A stretch of 64,000 bases of DNA from Pseudorhodobacter turbinis (GCF_005234135.1 NZ_CP039964.1:2224001-2288000), one strand, 5' to 3'. Positions 8,421 to 17,232 are shown, counted from the first letter of the stretch. Translations and numbers: made by a program. Notes: generated by a model not told the origin, from the letters alone.

Positions 8421-9118
8421 ATGAAATCACCGGGCACAATGCTACGCCTGAAGGGCTTCCGTTATCCTCGTGAAATCATCGCTTACGCGGTCTGGGCGTG
8501 CCATCGGCTCGCGCTGAGCACTGCGGATATTGAGGATCTGCTTGCCGAACGTGGCGTGATTGTAAGCCGCGAAACGGTCCGTTTCGGGTCGCATTTTGCT
8601 GGTTGCATCCGCCGCGACCGGCCACGGCCGAATGACAAGTGGCATCTCGATGATGGCGCTGTCCGGCAGCGCATGCCTGCATGCGCGAGAGGGTCGTGAT
8701 TCCGATCAATGGCGTGAAGCATTGGCTCTGACGCACAGTAGAGGCCAACGGCGACGTGCTCGATGTTCTCGTTCAGACGCGCCGAAATGCCAAAGCCGCC
8801 ACGCGCTTCATGGCAAGGCTGATCGCATAATTCTGCCAACCAAGGGTTGTCATTACCGAAAAATTACGCAGCTAAATCACGCCGATCATCGGCTCACAAG
8901 GGCCGCAACAACAGAATTGAGGGCAGTCAAAGGCCGACGAGACGACGAGACGACGAGAAAACTAAGTCGCCCAGACAGGCACAACGCCTCCTCGCCGCAC
9001 ATGACCACCCTCTCTTTGTTGCAAGCAGCAACTGCCGGGCAGTGGATCAACAACATCTTCCGACCGTCATGCACAGGCAGATGCTTTCTGCCTGTGCATG
9101 ACGGTCGGAAACGGTGGC
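8421..9118 (+). pseudogene. IS6-family transposase pseudogene
   Basis: A conserved IS6-type start, 'LKGFRYPREIIAYAVWACHRLALSTADIEDLLAERGVIVSRETV', runs in frame from 8421 and reaches 'NDKWHLDD' near 8655. An insertion of about 38 bp then shifts the frame. The protein resumes at 8693 as VVIPINGVKHWL, where a Trp codon has become TGA, and continues 'VEANGDVLDVLVQTRRNAKAATRFMARLIA' to further stops. Homology shifts to a third frame around 8895 (AHKGRNNRIEGSQRPTRRR, then SPRQAQRLLAAHD). The C-terminal RHAQADAF is still encoded inside the palindrome. The DDE catalytic set is split across three frames, so it cannot make an active enzyme. Confidence 0.85.
9058..9110. repeat. Perfect palindrome, 24-bp arms with 5-nt loop
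   Basis: Positions 9058-9081 are an exact reverse complement of 9087-9110, with loop TGCTT at 9082-9086. The left arm is the natural end of the transposase coding sequence (it encodes RHAQADAF). The right arm is an inverted copy that has replaced or been inserted after it. As RNA it would form a very stable hairpin in either direction, but no T-run follows the stem on either strand. Confidence 0.9.
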
Positions 9119-9204
9119 TTGAAATCCGCCTGCATGGCCCTTCAAAAACACAACTCAACAACTTGGCAATGCCAATGAAATAGACGGTAGCTCGTCAAAC
9201 ACAC

Positions 9205-9267
9205 GAAAAAGGGGTCCCCCCCGCGCCGTGATCCATCTCTATATTTCCCTAAAGATGGTGGCGCGGG
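9205..9267 (-). terminator. Terminator of the outer-membrane protein gene
   Basis: On the minus strand, an outer 8-bp stem (9260-9267 with 9220-9227) encloses an inner 6-bp stem (9253-9258 with 9233-9238). A CCCC-TTTTT stretch follows at about 9206-9214. It lies 13 nt past the DUF481 stop and points away from that gene. Confidence 0.55.
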
Positions 9268-9279
9268 ACGGATTGGCGA

Positions 9280-10134
9280 TTAGAAGCCGTAAACGAGCGA
9301 AACGCCCAATTTGTTGTCCGAGCGAGTTGCGCGGTTATCGGCATATTCGGTCAAGTAGCTGATACGTGTAGAGAACGCGTCAGTCATCTTTACGTTAACG
9401 CCGAAGTCGTTGTTTATGCGCAGTGCTTCGTCGGATTTCAAAATGTCTGTATCCATGGTCACGAATACATTCGGGTTGATGCCGTAGAAGAAGCGCGAGG
9501 ACACGATGCCGGCCGCTTCGGTAACCGAGCGGTCATCACCGTATCTCAGGTAGGTTTGGCCAACGCCGGCCTGAACGCGCCATGTCATCTGGTCGGTGTT
9601 CACAACGCGGTAACCCGGACCAAAGCCGATGAATGCGTCTTTTTCCAGCTTTTCAGAGATTGGGTCGTCGCCTGCAACCACAACATCAGCCATGCCGTTG
9701 GTTGAGATGCGTGCCAAAGCGAACGCATAGAAGCGGTCGTTGAAGTAGTAGTTCGCATCATAGACCACAAAAACGTCTTCTTTGGTCGAAGAGTTGCTGA
9801 CTTCCTGGAAATCAACTGCCGCACCAAGTGTTTGAACCAAGGGGCCGGACGCATAGCGAAGGCGTGTGCCGATGGTCAGGTCTTGGGATTCGTTGTTGCC
9901 GGTCTTGCCGGAATAGGCCAGAGATGCCGAGCCGGACATGCCGGGGCGGTGCTCTGGGTTGCCAAAGCGCGATGCGTCATTGGCACGGGCCATATCCTTG
10001 GCAACATCGCGATCGATGTCATCCAAAGTGTCGTTCAAAGCTGTTGTGCCCAGCAATTCCTGCGCGAATGCGCCGGATGCGGTCAAAGCCAAGGCGAGCG
10101 CCGCAGCTGTTACGATTTTGAATTCGTTTTTCAT
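9280..10134 (-). CDS. DUF481-type outer-membrane beta-barrel protein
   Basis: 284-aa secreted protein. The signal peptide is MKNEFKIVTAAALALALTASGAFA, followed by a short helical linker rich in Asp/Asn/Ala (~25-60). The rest alternates short amphipathic strands ('GSASLAYSGKTG', 'LTIGTRLRYASG', 'FFYGINPNVFVTMDTD') and ends in a terminal Phe (GVSLVYGF), the usual outer-membrane insertion signal. This pattern matches the DUF481/YdiY-like barrels; the function is unknown. The ATG has an AAGGGA ribosome site 6 nt upstream. It is monocistronic, with its own terminator and an upstream inverted repeat at 10236-10256. A generic OmpA-like or porin-like barrel is the alternative. Confidence 0.75.
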   Translation of the reverse strand: MKNEFKIVTAAALALALTASGAFAQELLGTTALNDTLDDIDRDVAKDMARANDASRFGNPEHRPGMSGSASLAYSGKTGNNESQDLTIGTRLRYASGPLVQTLGAAVDFQEVSNSSTKEDVFVVYDANYYFNDRFYAFALARISTNGMADVVVAGDDPISEKLEKDAFIGFGPGYRVVNTDQMTWRVQAGVGQTYLRYGDDRSVTEAAGIVSSRFFYGINPNVFVTMDTDILKSDEALRINNDFGVNVKMTDAFSTRISYLTEYADNRATRSDNKLGVSLVYGF

Positions 10135-10364
10135 GGCATTTCCCTTTCAAGGTAGCGCTTCTGAACCGGATGATCCGAAGCAAGTTTGCCTGAAGGGGTT
10201 TTAGGACAATCGGATGACATATGAAAAACTCGTTTTAATCATGGATGACATGATTATTACTTGTTATTATGCGTCTTGAATTGGGTGCTTTACGTCTTAG
10301 TCAGCATGATTTGCGGCCCTGATATCGAAAACATTGGCTTTATTGGGCCGTGCGGTCAGCTGCG
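10135..10364 (-). promoter_or_regulatory. Upstream region of DUF481 gene with 8-bp-arm inverted repeat
   Basis: A 230-bp gap, A+T-rich between about 10200 and 10320. TAATCATG (10236-10243) and CATGATTA (10249-10256) are perfect inverted arms with a 5-bp spacer, about 100 bp before the outer-membrane gene. GGATGACAT occurs twice (10212-10220 and 10243-10251), the second copy overlapping the palindrome. This looks like a regulator site controlling the barrel gene; the regulator is unknown. Confidence 0.4.
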
Positions 10365-11243
10365 CTAACTTTCAGAGGGGTGGAAAGCGGCGTCATCGAA
10401 TTGGTGGACCACGGTTTGTAGTGTCTTTTTCGCAACAGCGGTGATGTCATCATCCAGATCCTCGCGCCAGACGGACCAGATGGGAAAGGCGAATGGCGGG
10501 GCGTCAGGGACCAGATGTAGCGTTCCTTCCTCGACATACCGCATTGCATAGCGGGCGGGCAGGTAAGCCGCACAACGGCGGTTGATGATGTAAAGCGCGG
10601 AAAGCACACCGATATCCAGCGTCAGGCCGGGGTTGGTCAGATGGGGCAGGTGCAGTTCGTGGAAGGACAGGAACTCGGGGCTCCAATCCACAAAGGCGTA
10701 GTTATTGGGGAGTTGGTCAAGCGTCGGCTCGGGCCAGGAGGCCACGAGGATCAGCGCCTCATCCATGACCTTTTCCACACGCAGCCCGGGCCGCAAGCTG
10801 GGCCGATAAGACAGCGCGATCTGCATCACACTTTCGGTCATCGCGCGGGTCAGGGTTTCTGGCATTCCAAGCTCTGCCCGGATGCTGAGGTCGGGGAGGG
10901 CCTCGCGCAGCGCGTCGATCCAGCGAAAGCCGAGGCGGGGCCAAAGGGCAGTCTGTGCGCCTATGGTAATGGAGCGGGTAAACCCTTGGGGAATGGCGAC
11001 CTGCTGGCGGGCTTGTTCCCAGTTGCGCAGCAAAAGCTGGGCGAAGGGTTCGAATTCAGAGCCCGCCGGTGTCATCTCTGCCCCGGCCTTGGAGCGGATG
11101 AACAGCGGTCGGCCCAATTGGTCCTCCAGCCGTTGAATGCGCAATGACACCGCGGATTGGGTGACAAACAGCCGCTCGGATGCGGCGGCAAAGGAGCCGG
11201 TGGTGGCGACTTCCATGAAGGTGCGAATAAGGTTCAGGTCCAT
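10365..11243 (-). CDS. LysR-family transcriptional regulator
   Basis: 292-aa DNA-binding regulator. The N-terminal winged HTH reads MDLNLIRTFMEVATTGSFAAASERLFVTQSAVSLRIQRLEDQLGRPLF in short overlapping segments and is a textbook LysR domain (residues 1-60). A co-inducer-binding domain fills ~90-290. The effector is not identifiable. An open frame extends to 11327, but the family always begins a few residues before the first helix, so the ATG at 11243 is chosen despite a weak ribosome site. It is divergent from the rimP operon promoter (11322-11350). LysR proteins usually control a divergent or nearby gene, but the ribosome-maturation operon is an unlikely target. The DUF481 gene lies downstream on the same strand. 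Confidence 0.88.
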   Translation of the reverse strand: MDLNLIRTFMEVATTGSFAAASERLFVTQSAVSLRIQRLEDQLGRPLFIRSKAGAEMTPAGSEFEPFAQLLLRNWEQARQQVAIPQGFTRSITIGAQTALWPRLGFRWIDALREALPDLSIRAELGMPETLTRAMTESVMQIALSYRPSLRPGLRVEKVMDEALILVASWPEPTLDQLPNNYAFVDWSPEFLSFHELHLPHLTNPGLTLDIGVLSALYIINRRCAAYLPARYAMRYVEEGTLHLVPDAPPFAFPIWSVWREDLDDDITAVAKKTLQTVVHQFDDAAFHPSES

Positions 11244-11321
11244 CGACGGATTTGACGCCGCAGCACGTGAAAACACAAGGGGGCAGGGGCGGGTTGCCGC
11301 GCACCGTGTTCCGAATGCGCC

Positions 11322-11350
11322 TTGCATTTGATCGCGTGCTGTACTATATG
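11322..11350 (+). promoter_or_regulatory. Sigma-70-type promoter of the rimP-nusA-infB operon
   Basis: TTGCAT at 11322-11327 and TATATG at 11345-11350, separated by 17 bp. This puts a transcription start near 11357, just before the attenuator-like leader. Confidence 0.6.
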
Positions 11351-11359
11351 ATCGTTAAC

Positions 11360-11427
11360 AGCTGTTTCAGGGTCCAAACCTGAAGCTACCGGAACCTGAT
11401 GCGGGCCTGTTGGCCCGTTTTTTGTTT
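11360..11427 (+). terminator. Leader of rimP operon: stem-loop followed by intrinsic terminator (attenuator candidate)
   Basis: The leader first forms a hairpin (TTCAGG 11366-11371 with CCTGAA 11379-11384, extended by AGC/GCT). A compact terminator follows: CGGGCC 11402-11407, loop TGTT, GGCCCG 11412-11417, then TTTTTT at 11418-11423 and more T. It sits between the promoter and the rimP start at 11456, with no gene in between. It should therefore stop most transcripts unless anti-termination occurs. NusA, encoded in the same operon, is a natural candidate for feedback; that is inferred. Confidence 0.7.
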
Positions 11428-11455
11428 TGGGATACCTTTTGCATTTGGAATAGCA

Positions 11456-12082
11456 ATGTCTGACTTGATTGCCAAAACCGCTATCGACCGCCGCCTTGCG
11501 GAAATCATCACCCCGACCATCGAAGGTTTGGGGTTTGAGCTGGTGCGCGTTCGCTTGATGAGCGGTAAGATTAAAGTCCTGCAAATCATGGCCGACCGGC
11601 CTGAAGGCGGGATTATCGTTGAGGATTGTGCCACAATTTCCACCGCGATTTCGGCGGTTTTGGATGTGGAAGATCCGATTGAAGATAATTTCACGCTTGA
11701 AGTGTCCTCCCCCGGGATCGACCGCCCGCTGACGCGGTTCAAGGATTTCGATATGTGGGCTGATTACGAGGCCCGTGTAGAGACCTCTGAGCTGATCGAT
11801 GGGCGTCGCCGCTTCAAGGGTGTGTTGCGCGGGACCGAGGGTGAAGAAGTGCTGATCGAGATCGAGGAGGGCAATGAGCCCGTCACGATCGGTCTGCGCT
11901 TTGAGTGGCTCTCGGATGCCAAGCTGATTCTGACGGATGAGCTGATCGCGGAAATGCTGCGCCAGAAAAAGGCGGACCCGGCATTTGATGCGGCTGCCTT
12001 TGACGAAGTTGATGAGACCGAAGTTGATGAGACCGAAGGGGATGAGGCCGAGGCCGACGATACCCCCGTAACCAAGCACTAA
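11456..12082 (+). CDS. rimP: Ribosome maturation factor RimP
   Basis: 208-aa cytoplasmic factor needed for 30S subunit maturation. The N-terminal domain shows the family pattern '[18 protein letters not shown]' and the strongly conserved '[20 protein letters not shown]' segment. An SH3-like C-terminal domain (~105-170) follows. The last ~25 residues form an acidic tail made from a short repeat (EVDET twice, coded by a tandem 15-bp repeat near 12006-12035), not needed in shorter homologues. An upstream in-frame ATG (11399) would add 19 residues overlapping the terminator hairpin, so MSDLIAK at 11456 is preferred. It is first gene of rimP-nusA-ylxR-infB. Confidence 0.95.
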   Translation: MSDLIAKTAIDRRLAEIITPTIEGLGFELVRVRLMSGKIKVLQIMADRPEGGIIVEDCATISTAISAVLDVEDPIEDNFTLEVSSPGIDRPLTRFKDFDMWADYEARVETSELIDGRRRFKGVLRGTEGEEVLIEIEEGNEPVTIGLRFEWLSDAKLILTDELIAEMLRQKKADPAFDAAAFDEVDETEVDETEGDEAEADDTPVTKH

Positions 12083-12113
12083 CGGCACGCGCCGCCCTTT
12101 GGGAGAAACGACA

Positions 12114-13730
12114 ATGGCAATTACCTCCGCAAACCAGCTTGAACTGTTGCAAACGGCCGAGGCCGTCGCGCGGGAGAAGATGATTGACCCCGATCTGGTC
12201 ATTCAGGCGATGGAAGAATCGCTCGCCCGGGCTGCTAAATCCCGTTACGGGGCAGAGCTGGATATCCGCGTGGCGATTGACCGGCGTACGGGGCGGGCAA
12301 CCTTTACCCGCGTGCGGACGGTTGTGGGCGATGATGATGTGGAAAATTACCAGTCGCAAATGAACGTCAAGGATGCGAAAAAGCATCTGGCGGATCCGCA
12401 GGTTGGTGATGAGATTATTGAAGAGGTTCCACCCGTTGATCTGGGCCGGATTGCCGCGCAATCTGCCAAGCAGGTGATCCTGCAGAAGGTGCGCGAAGCT
12501 GAGCGTGATCGCCAGTTCGAAGAATTCATCGACCGCAAAGGCACGATCATCAATGGTCAGGTCAAGCGCGAAGAGTATGGCAATATCATCGTGGATATTG
12601 GTCGTGGCGAGGCGATTCTACGCCGGAACGAAAAGATCGGCCGCGAATCGTATCGCCCGAATGATCGTATCCGTTGCTACATCAAGGACGTGCGCCGTGA
12701 GGCCCGCGGTCCGCAGGTCTTCCTGAGCCGCACCGACCCGCAGTTCATGGCCGAATTGTTCAAGATGGAAGTGCCGGAAATCTATGATGGTATCATCGAG
12801 ATCAAGGCTGTGGCGCGTGATCCGGGCAGCCGTGCGAAAATCGCGGTAATCTCTTTTGATAACTCTATCGATCCTGTGGGCGCTTGCGTGGGTATGCGCG
12901 GCAGCCGTGTGCAGGCCGTGGTGAATGAGCTTCAGGGCGAGAAAATCGACATCATTCCGTGGAATGAAGATCAGGCGACCTTCCTTGTGAACGCGTTGCA
13001 GCCTGCCGAAGTCAGCAAGGTTGTGATCGACGAGGAGGCCGGCAAGATCGAGGTTGTGGTGCCTGATGAGCAGCTTTCGCTTGCCATCGGTCGTCGTGGC
13101 CAGAACGTACGTCTTGCCAGCCAGTTGACGGCGCTCGACATCGATATCGTGACCGAATCCGACGAATCAGCCCGCCGTCAGGCAGAATTTGCCGAGCGTA
13201 CAGGCCTGTTCATGGCCGCGCTGGACATTGATGAGATGATGGCGCAGCTTTTGGTTTCCGAAGGCTTTGTGACGCTGGAGGAAGTTGCTTACGTCGAGAC
13301 AGAGGAGCTTTTGTCCATCGACGGCTTTGACGAAGACACCGCAGGTGAGCTGCAGACACGGGCGCGCGAGCATCTGGAAGCTGCGAACACCAAAGCGATG
13401 GAAGCCGCCCGTGCTTTGGGCGTCGAAGATAGCCTTGTGAACTTTGAAGGGCTGACCCCGCAAATGCTGGAAGCCTTGGGCAAAGATGACATTAAAACGC
13501 TGGAAGATTTCGCAACCTGCGCCGATTGGGAACTGGCCGGTGGCTGGACAACGGTGAAAGGTGTTCGCGTTAAAGACGAAGGCGTGCTGGAAAAGTTTGA
13601 CGTTAGCCTGGAAGAGGCGCAAACCTTCGTTATGACGGCGCGAGTCTTGCTTGGTTGGGTGGACCCGACCGAAATGGAAAGCACCGAGGAAGAAGAGGTC
13701 GAAGACCTTGATGAAGAGGATGAGGTCTGA
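12114..13730 (+). CDS. nusA: Transcription termination/antitermination protein NusA
   Basis: 538-aa RNA polymerase-associated factor controlling pausing, termination and antitermination. Domain order: N-terminal RNAP-binding domain (~1-130), S1 (~135-200, 'IINGQVKREEYGNIIVDIGRGEAILRRNE'), two KH domains (~230-345, including 'VGACVGMRGSRVQAVVNEL' and 'LSLAIGRRGQNVRLASQLT'), then C-terminal helical repeats (~365-510) as in proteobacterial NusA, and an acidic end. GGAGA lies 9 nt before the ATG at 12114. It is second gene of the operon, 31 nt after rimP. Confidence 0.97.
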   Translation: MAITSANQLELLQTAEAVAREKMIDPDLVIQAMEESLARAAKSRYGAELDIRVAIDRRTGRATFTRVRTVVGDDDVENYQSQMNVKDAKKHLADPQVGDEIIEEVPPVDLGRIAAQSAKQVILQKVREAERDRQFEEFIDRKGTIINGQVKREEYGNIIVDIGRGEAILRRNEKIGRESYRPNDRIRCYIKDVRREARGPQVFLSRTDPQFMAELFKMEVPEIYDGIIEIKAVARDPGSRAKIAVISFDNSIDPVGACVGMRGSRVQAVVNELQGEKIDIIPWNEDQATFLVNALQPAEVSKVVIDEEAGKIEVVVPDEQLSLAIGRRGQNVRLASQLTALDIDIVTESDESARRQAEFAERTGLFMAALDIDEMMAQLLVSEGFVTLEEVAYVETEELLSIDGFDEDTAGELQTRAREHLEAANTKAMEAARALGVEDSLVNFEGLTPQMLEALGKDDIKTLEDFATCADWELAGGWTTVKGVRVKDEGVLEKFDVSLEEAQTFVMTARVLLGWVDPTEMESTEEEEVEDLDEEDEV

Positions 13731-13744
13731 GAGCCGGAGCAGCT

Positions 13745-14380
13745 ATGGCACGCGGGGGCCGGAACAAAGATCAAGATGACGGGCCAGAACGGCGCTGCAT
13801 CGTCACGGGGGAAAGCCAACCGAAAGCGGGATTGATCCGCTTTGTGGTGGGGCCCGAGACGGTTGTTGTGCCCGATGTGATGGGTCGTTTGCCGGGGCGC
13901 GGGTTTTATGTGGCTGCGGACCGGGATGCGATTGCCAAGGCGGCGCAAAAAGGGTTGTTTTCCCGCGCTGCCCGTCAGCCGGTAAAAGCGCCGGAGGGGT
14001 TGGCCGAACTGGTCGAATCACTCTTGGCGCGGCGTGTCATTGAATTGCTGAGCCTTGCACGCAAGGCAGGGCAGGCGGTGACAGGCTATGAGAAGGTGAA
14101 GGACTGGCTGGTGAAGGGGCAGGCGATTGCGCTTATCCAAGCCAGCGACGGATCGGAGCGCGGGAAATCCAAGCTGCGGCCCCCGGAACGGACGAATGGA
14201 TTTATTGGCTGCCTGACCTCTCAGGAAATGGGTTTGGCTTTTGGCCGGGAACATGCAATACACGGCGCGCTTGCGGCTGGTGGACTCGGCCATCGTGTTG
14301 TAGAGGAAGCGGCAAGGCTTGCGGGTTTCCGTGAGCAAGCAGGCGGGCAGACCGCCGATGAGGATAGACAAGACGCATGA
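13745..14380 (+). CDS. YlxR (DUF448) - L7Ae fusion RNA-binding protein
   Basis: 211-aa protein of the nusA-infB operon. Residues ~15-85 are a YlxR/DUF448 domain ('[21 protein letters not shown]...[10 protein letters not shown]'), a family now linked to RNase P RNA binding in Gram-positives. Residues ~90-190 look like an L7Ae-type RNA-binding fold ('[24 protein letters not shown]', '[14 protein letters not shown]'). In Firmicutes these are two separate genes between nusA and infB; alphaproteobacteria commonly carry them fused. The stop overlaps the infB start by ATGA, implying translational coupling. The exact role is unproven. Confidence 0.85.
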   Translation: MARGGRNKDQDDGPERRCIVTGESQPKAGLIRFVVGPETVVVPDVMGRLPGRGFYVAADRDAIAKAAQKGLFSRAARQPVKAPEGLAELVESLLARRVIELLSLARKAGQAVTGYEKVKDWLVKGQAIALIQASDGSERGKSKLRPPERTNGFIGCLTSQEMGLAFGREHAIHGALAAGGLGHRVVEEAARLAGFREQAGGQTADEDRQDA

Positions 14381-16908
14381 GCGATACAGACGGTAAAAAA
14401 CCCCTCGGCCTTGGTGGCACCCCCCGTTCGGGGCAGGTGAAGCAAAGCTTCAGCCATGGCCGCACGAAAAGTGTAGTTGTGGAAACGAAACGCAAACGCG
14501 TGGTCGTCCCGAAACCGGCTGCGGCCGGTGGCGCCCCTACTGCGGGCGGGAAACCGAATTTGGGCGACAGGTCCAAGCGTCCGGCAGGCATCTCGGATGC
14601 TGAAATGGAACGGCGTTTGACCGCCCTGCGCGCTGCCAAAGCGCGCGAGGTCGAAGACGCGGAACGCCGCGCCACTGAGGAGCGCGAGCGTGAAGAAACA
14701 CGTGCGCGCAAACGTGAAGAGATCGAAGCGAAAGAGCGGGAAGACCGCGAACGCGAAGAAGCTCTGCGTGCCAAAGCCGAAGAAGCTGTCCGTGTGAAAG
14801 CGGAGGCCGAGGCCGAAGCAAAACGCGCGGAAGCTGCTAAAAACGCGCCCAAGGCTGCCAAACCGGCCACAACGGAAACACCTGTGGTGGATGAGCGTGG
14901 CCCGATGGGTGCCAAGCCTGGCCTGCCGCCTGCACGCAGCAAAACCGACCGCGACCGCGACAACCGCAGCGATGATGGTGGCCGTGGCAAAAACAAGGGT
15001 GATGCAAATCGTCGTACGGGCCGTCTGTCGTTGAACGACGCGCTGGCCGGTGAAGGCGGGCGCACGCGCTCTATGGCGGCGATGAAGCGCAAGCAAGAAA
15101 AGGCCCGCCAAAAGGCGCTTGGCCAATCGGCGCGCCCTGAAAAGCAGTTCCGTGACGTGCGTGTGCCTGAAACCATCGTGGTGTCAGAGCTTGCAAACCG
15201 TATGGCTGAACGCGCGGCTGATGTTGTTAAAAGTCTGATGAAAATGGGCATGATGGTCACGATGAACCAGCCCATTGATGTGGATACTGCAGAGCTTGTG
15301 GTTGAAGAATTCGGCCACCGCATGATTCGCGTGTCGGATGCTGACGTGGAACAGGTAATCGATTCGGTTAACGATTCCGCCGAAGATTTGCAGCCGCGCC
15401 CACCGATCGTGACGATCATGGGCCACGTTGACCACGGTAAAACCAGCCTGTTGGATGCGATCCGTAAGGGTAGCACCGCAGGTGGCGAGGCCGGTGGTAT
15501 CACGCAGCATATCGGTGCTTATCAGGTGAAAACCGAGAAAGGCGCTTTGTTGACCTTCCTCGACACCCCGGGCCACGCGGCGTTTACGTCGATGCGGGCA
15601 CGTGGTGCGCAGGTTACCGACATCGTCGTGCTGGTGGTTGCCGCAGATGATGCCGTGATGCCGCAAACGGTAGAGGCGATTAAACACGCCAAAGCCGCAG
15701 GCGTTCCGATGATCGTGGCGATCAACAAGGTCGACAAGCATGAGGCGAACCCCACCAAGGTCCGCACCGATCTGTTGCAACATGAGATTGTCGTCGAGGC
15801 AATGTCGGGCGATGTGCAAGACGTTGAAGTTTCGGCCAAAACCGGGCTCGGGATCGATAATCTGCTAGAGGCAATCGCGCTTCAGGCAGAGATCTTGGAA
15901 CTGAAAGCAAACCCGAAACGCACGGCTGCGGCTGCTGTGATCGAGGCCAAGCTGGATGTGGGCCGTGGTCCGGTTGCAACCGTTCTGGTTCAAACGGGCA
16001 CGCTGCGTCGTGGCGATATCTTTGTCGTCGGCGAACAGTGGGGCAAGGTCCGCGCTTTGATCAACGATAAGGGCGACCGTATCGATGAGGCAGGGCCATC
16101 CACCCCGGTAGAGGTCTTGGGCCTGTCGGGCACACCGCAAGCCGGTGATGTGCTGAACGTGGTGGAAACCGAAGCGCAGGCGCGTGAAATCGCAACCTAC
16201 CGTGAGAAAGCCGCCAAGGACAAGCGCGCCGCCATCGGTGCCGCGACAACGCTGGAACAGCTGATGGCGAAGGCCAAAGCTGATAAGGATGTCTCGGAGC
16301 TGCCTATCATCGTCAAAGCCGACGTGCAGGGCTCTGCCGAGGCGATCGTTCAAGCGATGGAAAAAATCGGTAACGATGAGGTGCGTGTACGCGTGCTGCA
16401 TTACGGTGTTGGCGCGATCACCGATTCGGATGTCGGCTTGGCAGAGGCTTCTAACGTGCCGATCATCGGCTTTAACGTTCGGGCAAATGCCTCGGCGCGT
16501 CAGTCGGCGAACCAAAAGAGCGTGGAGATCCGCTATTACTCGATCATTTATGATCTGGTGGATGACATCAAAGCTGCGGCATCGGGCTTGTTGAAGGCCG
16601 AAGTGCGCGAAACCTTTATCGGTTATGCAAAGATCAAAGAGGTCTTCAAGGTCACCGGCGTTGGTCATGTGGCGGGTTGTATCGTTACCGAAGGCGTTGC
16701 ACGCCGCTCGGCTGGTGTGCGCTTGCTGCGTGATGATGTTGTGATCCACGAAGGCACGCTGAAAACGCTCAAGCGCTATAAGGACGAGGTCAAAGAAGTG
16801 ACTTCGGGCCAAGAGTGCGGCATGGCGTTTGAGCGTTATGAGGACATTCGCGTGAATGATGTCATCGAGATCTTTGAGCGTGAAGAAATTGAACGTACGC
16901 TGGAGTGA
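14377..16908 (+). CDS. infB: Translation initiation factor IF-2
   Basis: 843-aa GTPase that brings fMet-tRNA to the 30S subunit. The N-terminal 270 residues are a highly charged, low-complexity region of Arg/Glu/Ala/Lys (14620-14830 codes for repeated EER/KAR patterns), followed by the IF2_N-like segment ('[28 protein letters not shown]'). The G domain starts near residue 345 with G1 GHVDHGKT, then [12 protein letters not shown] (switch I), DTPGHAAF and NKVD. Domains II-IV complete the usual length. It overlaps the upstream stop (ATGA) and is the last gene before a strong terminator. Confidence 0.98.
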   Translation: MSDTDGKKPLGLGGTPRSGQVKQSFSHGRTKSVVVETKRKRVVVPKPAAAGGAPTAGGKPNLGDRSKRPAGISDAEMERRLTALRAAKAREVEDAERRATEEREREETRARKREEIEAKEREDREREEALRAKAEEAVRVKAEAEAEAKRAEAAKNAPKAAKPATTETPVVDERGPMGAKPGLPPARSKTDRDRDNRSDDGGRGKNKGDANRRTGRLSLNDALAGEGGRTRSMAAMKRKQEKARQKALGQSARPEKQFRDVRVPETIVVSELANRMAERAADVVKSLMKMGMMVTMNQPIDVDTAELVVEEFGHRMIRVSDADVEQVIDSVNDSAEDLQPRPPIVTIMGHVDHGKTSLLDAIRKGSTAGGEAGGITQHIGAYQVKTEKGALLTFLDTPGHAAFTSMRARGAQVTDIVVLVVAADDAVMPQTVEAIKHAKAAGVPMIVAINKVDKHEANPTKVRTDLLQHEIVVEAMSGDVQDVEVSAKTGLGIDNLLEAIALQAEILELKANPKRTAAAAVIEAKLDVGRGPVATVLVQTGTLRRGDIFVVGEQWGKVRALINDKGDRIDEAGPSTPVEVLGLSGTPQAGDVLNVVETEAQAREIATYREKAAKDKRAAIGAATTLEQLMAKAKADKDVSELPIIVKADVQGSAEAIVQAMEKIGNDEVRVRVLHYGVGAITDSDVGLAEASNVPIIGFNVRANASARQSANQKSVEIRYYSIIYDLVDDIKAAASGLLKAEVRETFIGYAKIKEVFKVTGVGHVAGCIVTEGVARRSAGVRLLRDDVVIHEGTLKTLKRYKDEVKEVTSGQECGMAFERYEDIRVNDVIEIFEREEIERTLE

Positions 16909-16935
16909 TCCAGCGTATCGTTTACCAGAATAAAA

Positions 16936-16964
16936 TAAGGCCGGGCAAATCGCCCGGCCTTTTT
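16936..16964 (+). terminator. Intrinsic terminator of rimP-nusA-infB operon
   Basis: Perfect 8-bp stem GGCCGGGC (16939-16946) / GCCCGGCC (16952-16959), 5-nt loop, then TTTTT. Poly-A on the left side also allows use from the minus strand. Confidence 0.9.
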
Positions 16965-16986
16965 AGTCTGTATAATGTCGTATGCT

Positions 16987-17127
16987 TCAGGACTTGCGAG
17001 CCGACTCAATTGGTGTGCCCGTGAAATGTTTGTTGTCGACGCGAACGGTGATTTTGCCATCCGTTGCCTGCCCGACTTGGAAGCCCTGAATTGAAATATA
17101 GCTGCCCAATGTGATGGTCCGTAGCAT
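16987..17127 (-). CDS. Small conserved-looking protein, 46 aa
   Basis: A 46-codon frame too short for most gene callers but with an excellent ribosome site (GGGAGG 5 nt before the ATG at 17127). The product begins MLRTITLGSYISIQGFQVG and ends TPIESARKS. It is mildly basic, with no membrane segment, no signal peptide and no Cys. I recall similar short 'TITLGS..VQG' proteins in related bacteria but cannot verify it here. It lies between the infB terminator and mutT on the opposite strand to infB. The function is unknown. Confidence 0.6.
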   Translation of the reverse strand: MLRTITLGSYISIQGFQVGQATDGKITVRVDNKHFTGTPIESARKS

Positions 17128-17232
17128 CGTTTCCTCCCAAAAACGCTAAGATCTTAATTTACCGTGAAAATTGTTAACGTCCAGCAACAATGCTCCCTTT
17201 ACGTGCGTATTTTTGCTGGATGTGAGACATTT

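Larger units (their letters stand above)
8375..9171 (+). mobile_element. Degenerate IS6-family insertion sequence remnant
   Basis: About 800 bp, a normal IS6-family length, bounded by imperfect inverted repeats at 8375-8392 and 9154-9171 (16 of 18 positions match; consensus CATYGCCAAGTTGTTSAG). Between them lies a broken transposase related to the IS6/IS26 family. The element carries stop codons, frame changes, a ~38-bp insertion and a large palindrome, so it is long dead. It sits between the OFA carrier gene and a terminator of the opposite-strand outer-membrane gene, in otherwise non-coding DNA. Whether the listed repeats are the true outer ends or lie just inside them is uncertain. Confidence 0.75.

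Noticed and set aside
8596..9183. 195-codon plus-strand frame across the IS remnant
   Set aside because: It does not follow the transposase frame over most of its length and has no homology of its own; it is a chance frame in decayed DNA.
11357..11427. A metY-like tRNA or known small RNA upstream of rimP, as in E. coli
   Set aside because: No cloverleaf can be drawn; only two short hairpins are present, the second being a terminator.
14202..15503. 433-codon open frame on the minus strand opposite infB
   Set aside because: It is Ser/Arg/Ala-rich with no domain and lies fully antisense to the well-supported infB N-terminus, whose low-complexity Glu/Arg codons generate it.
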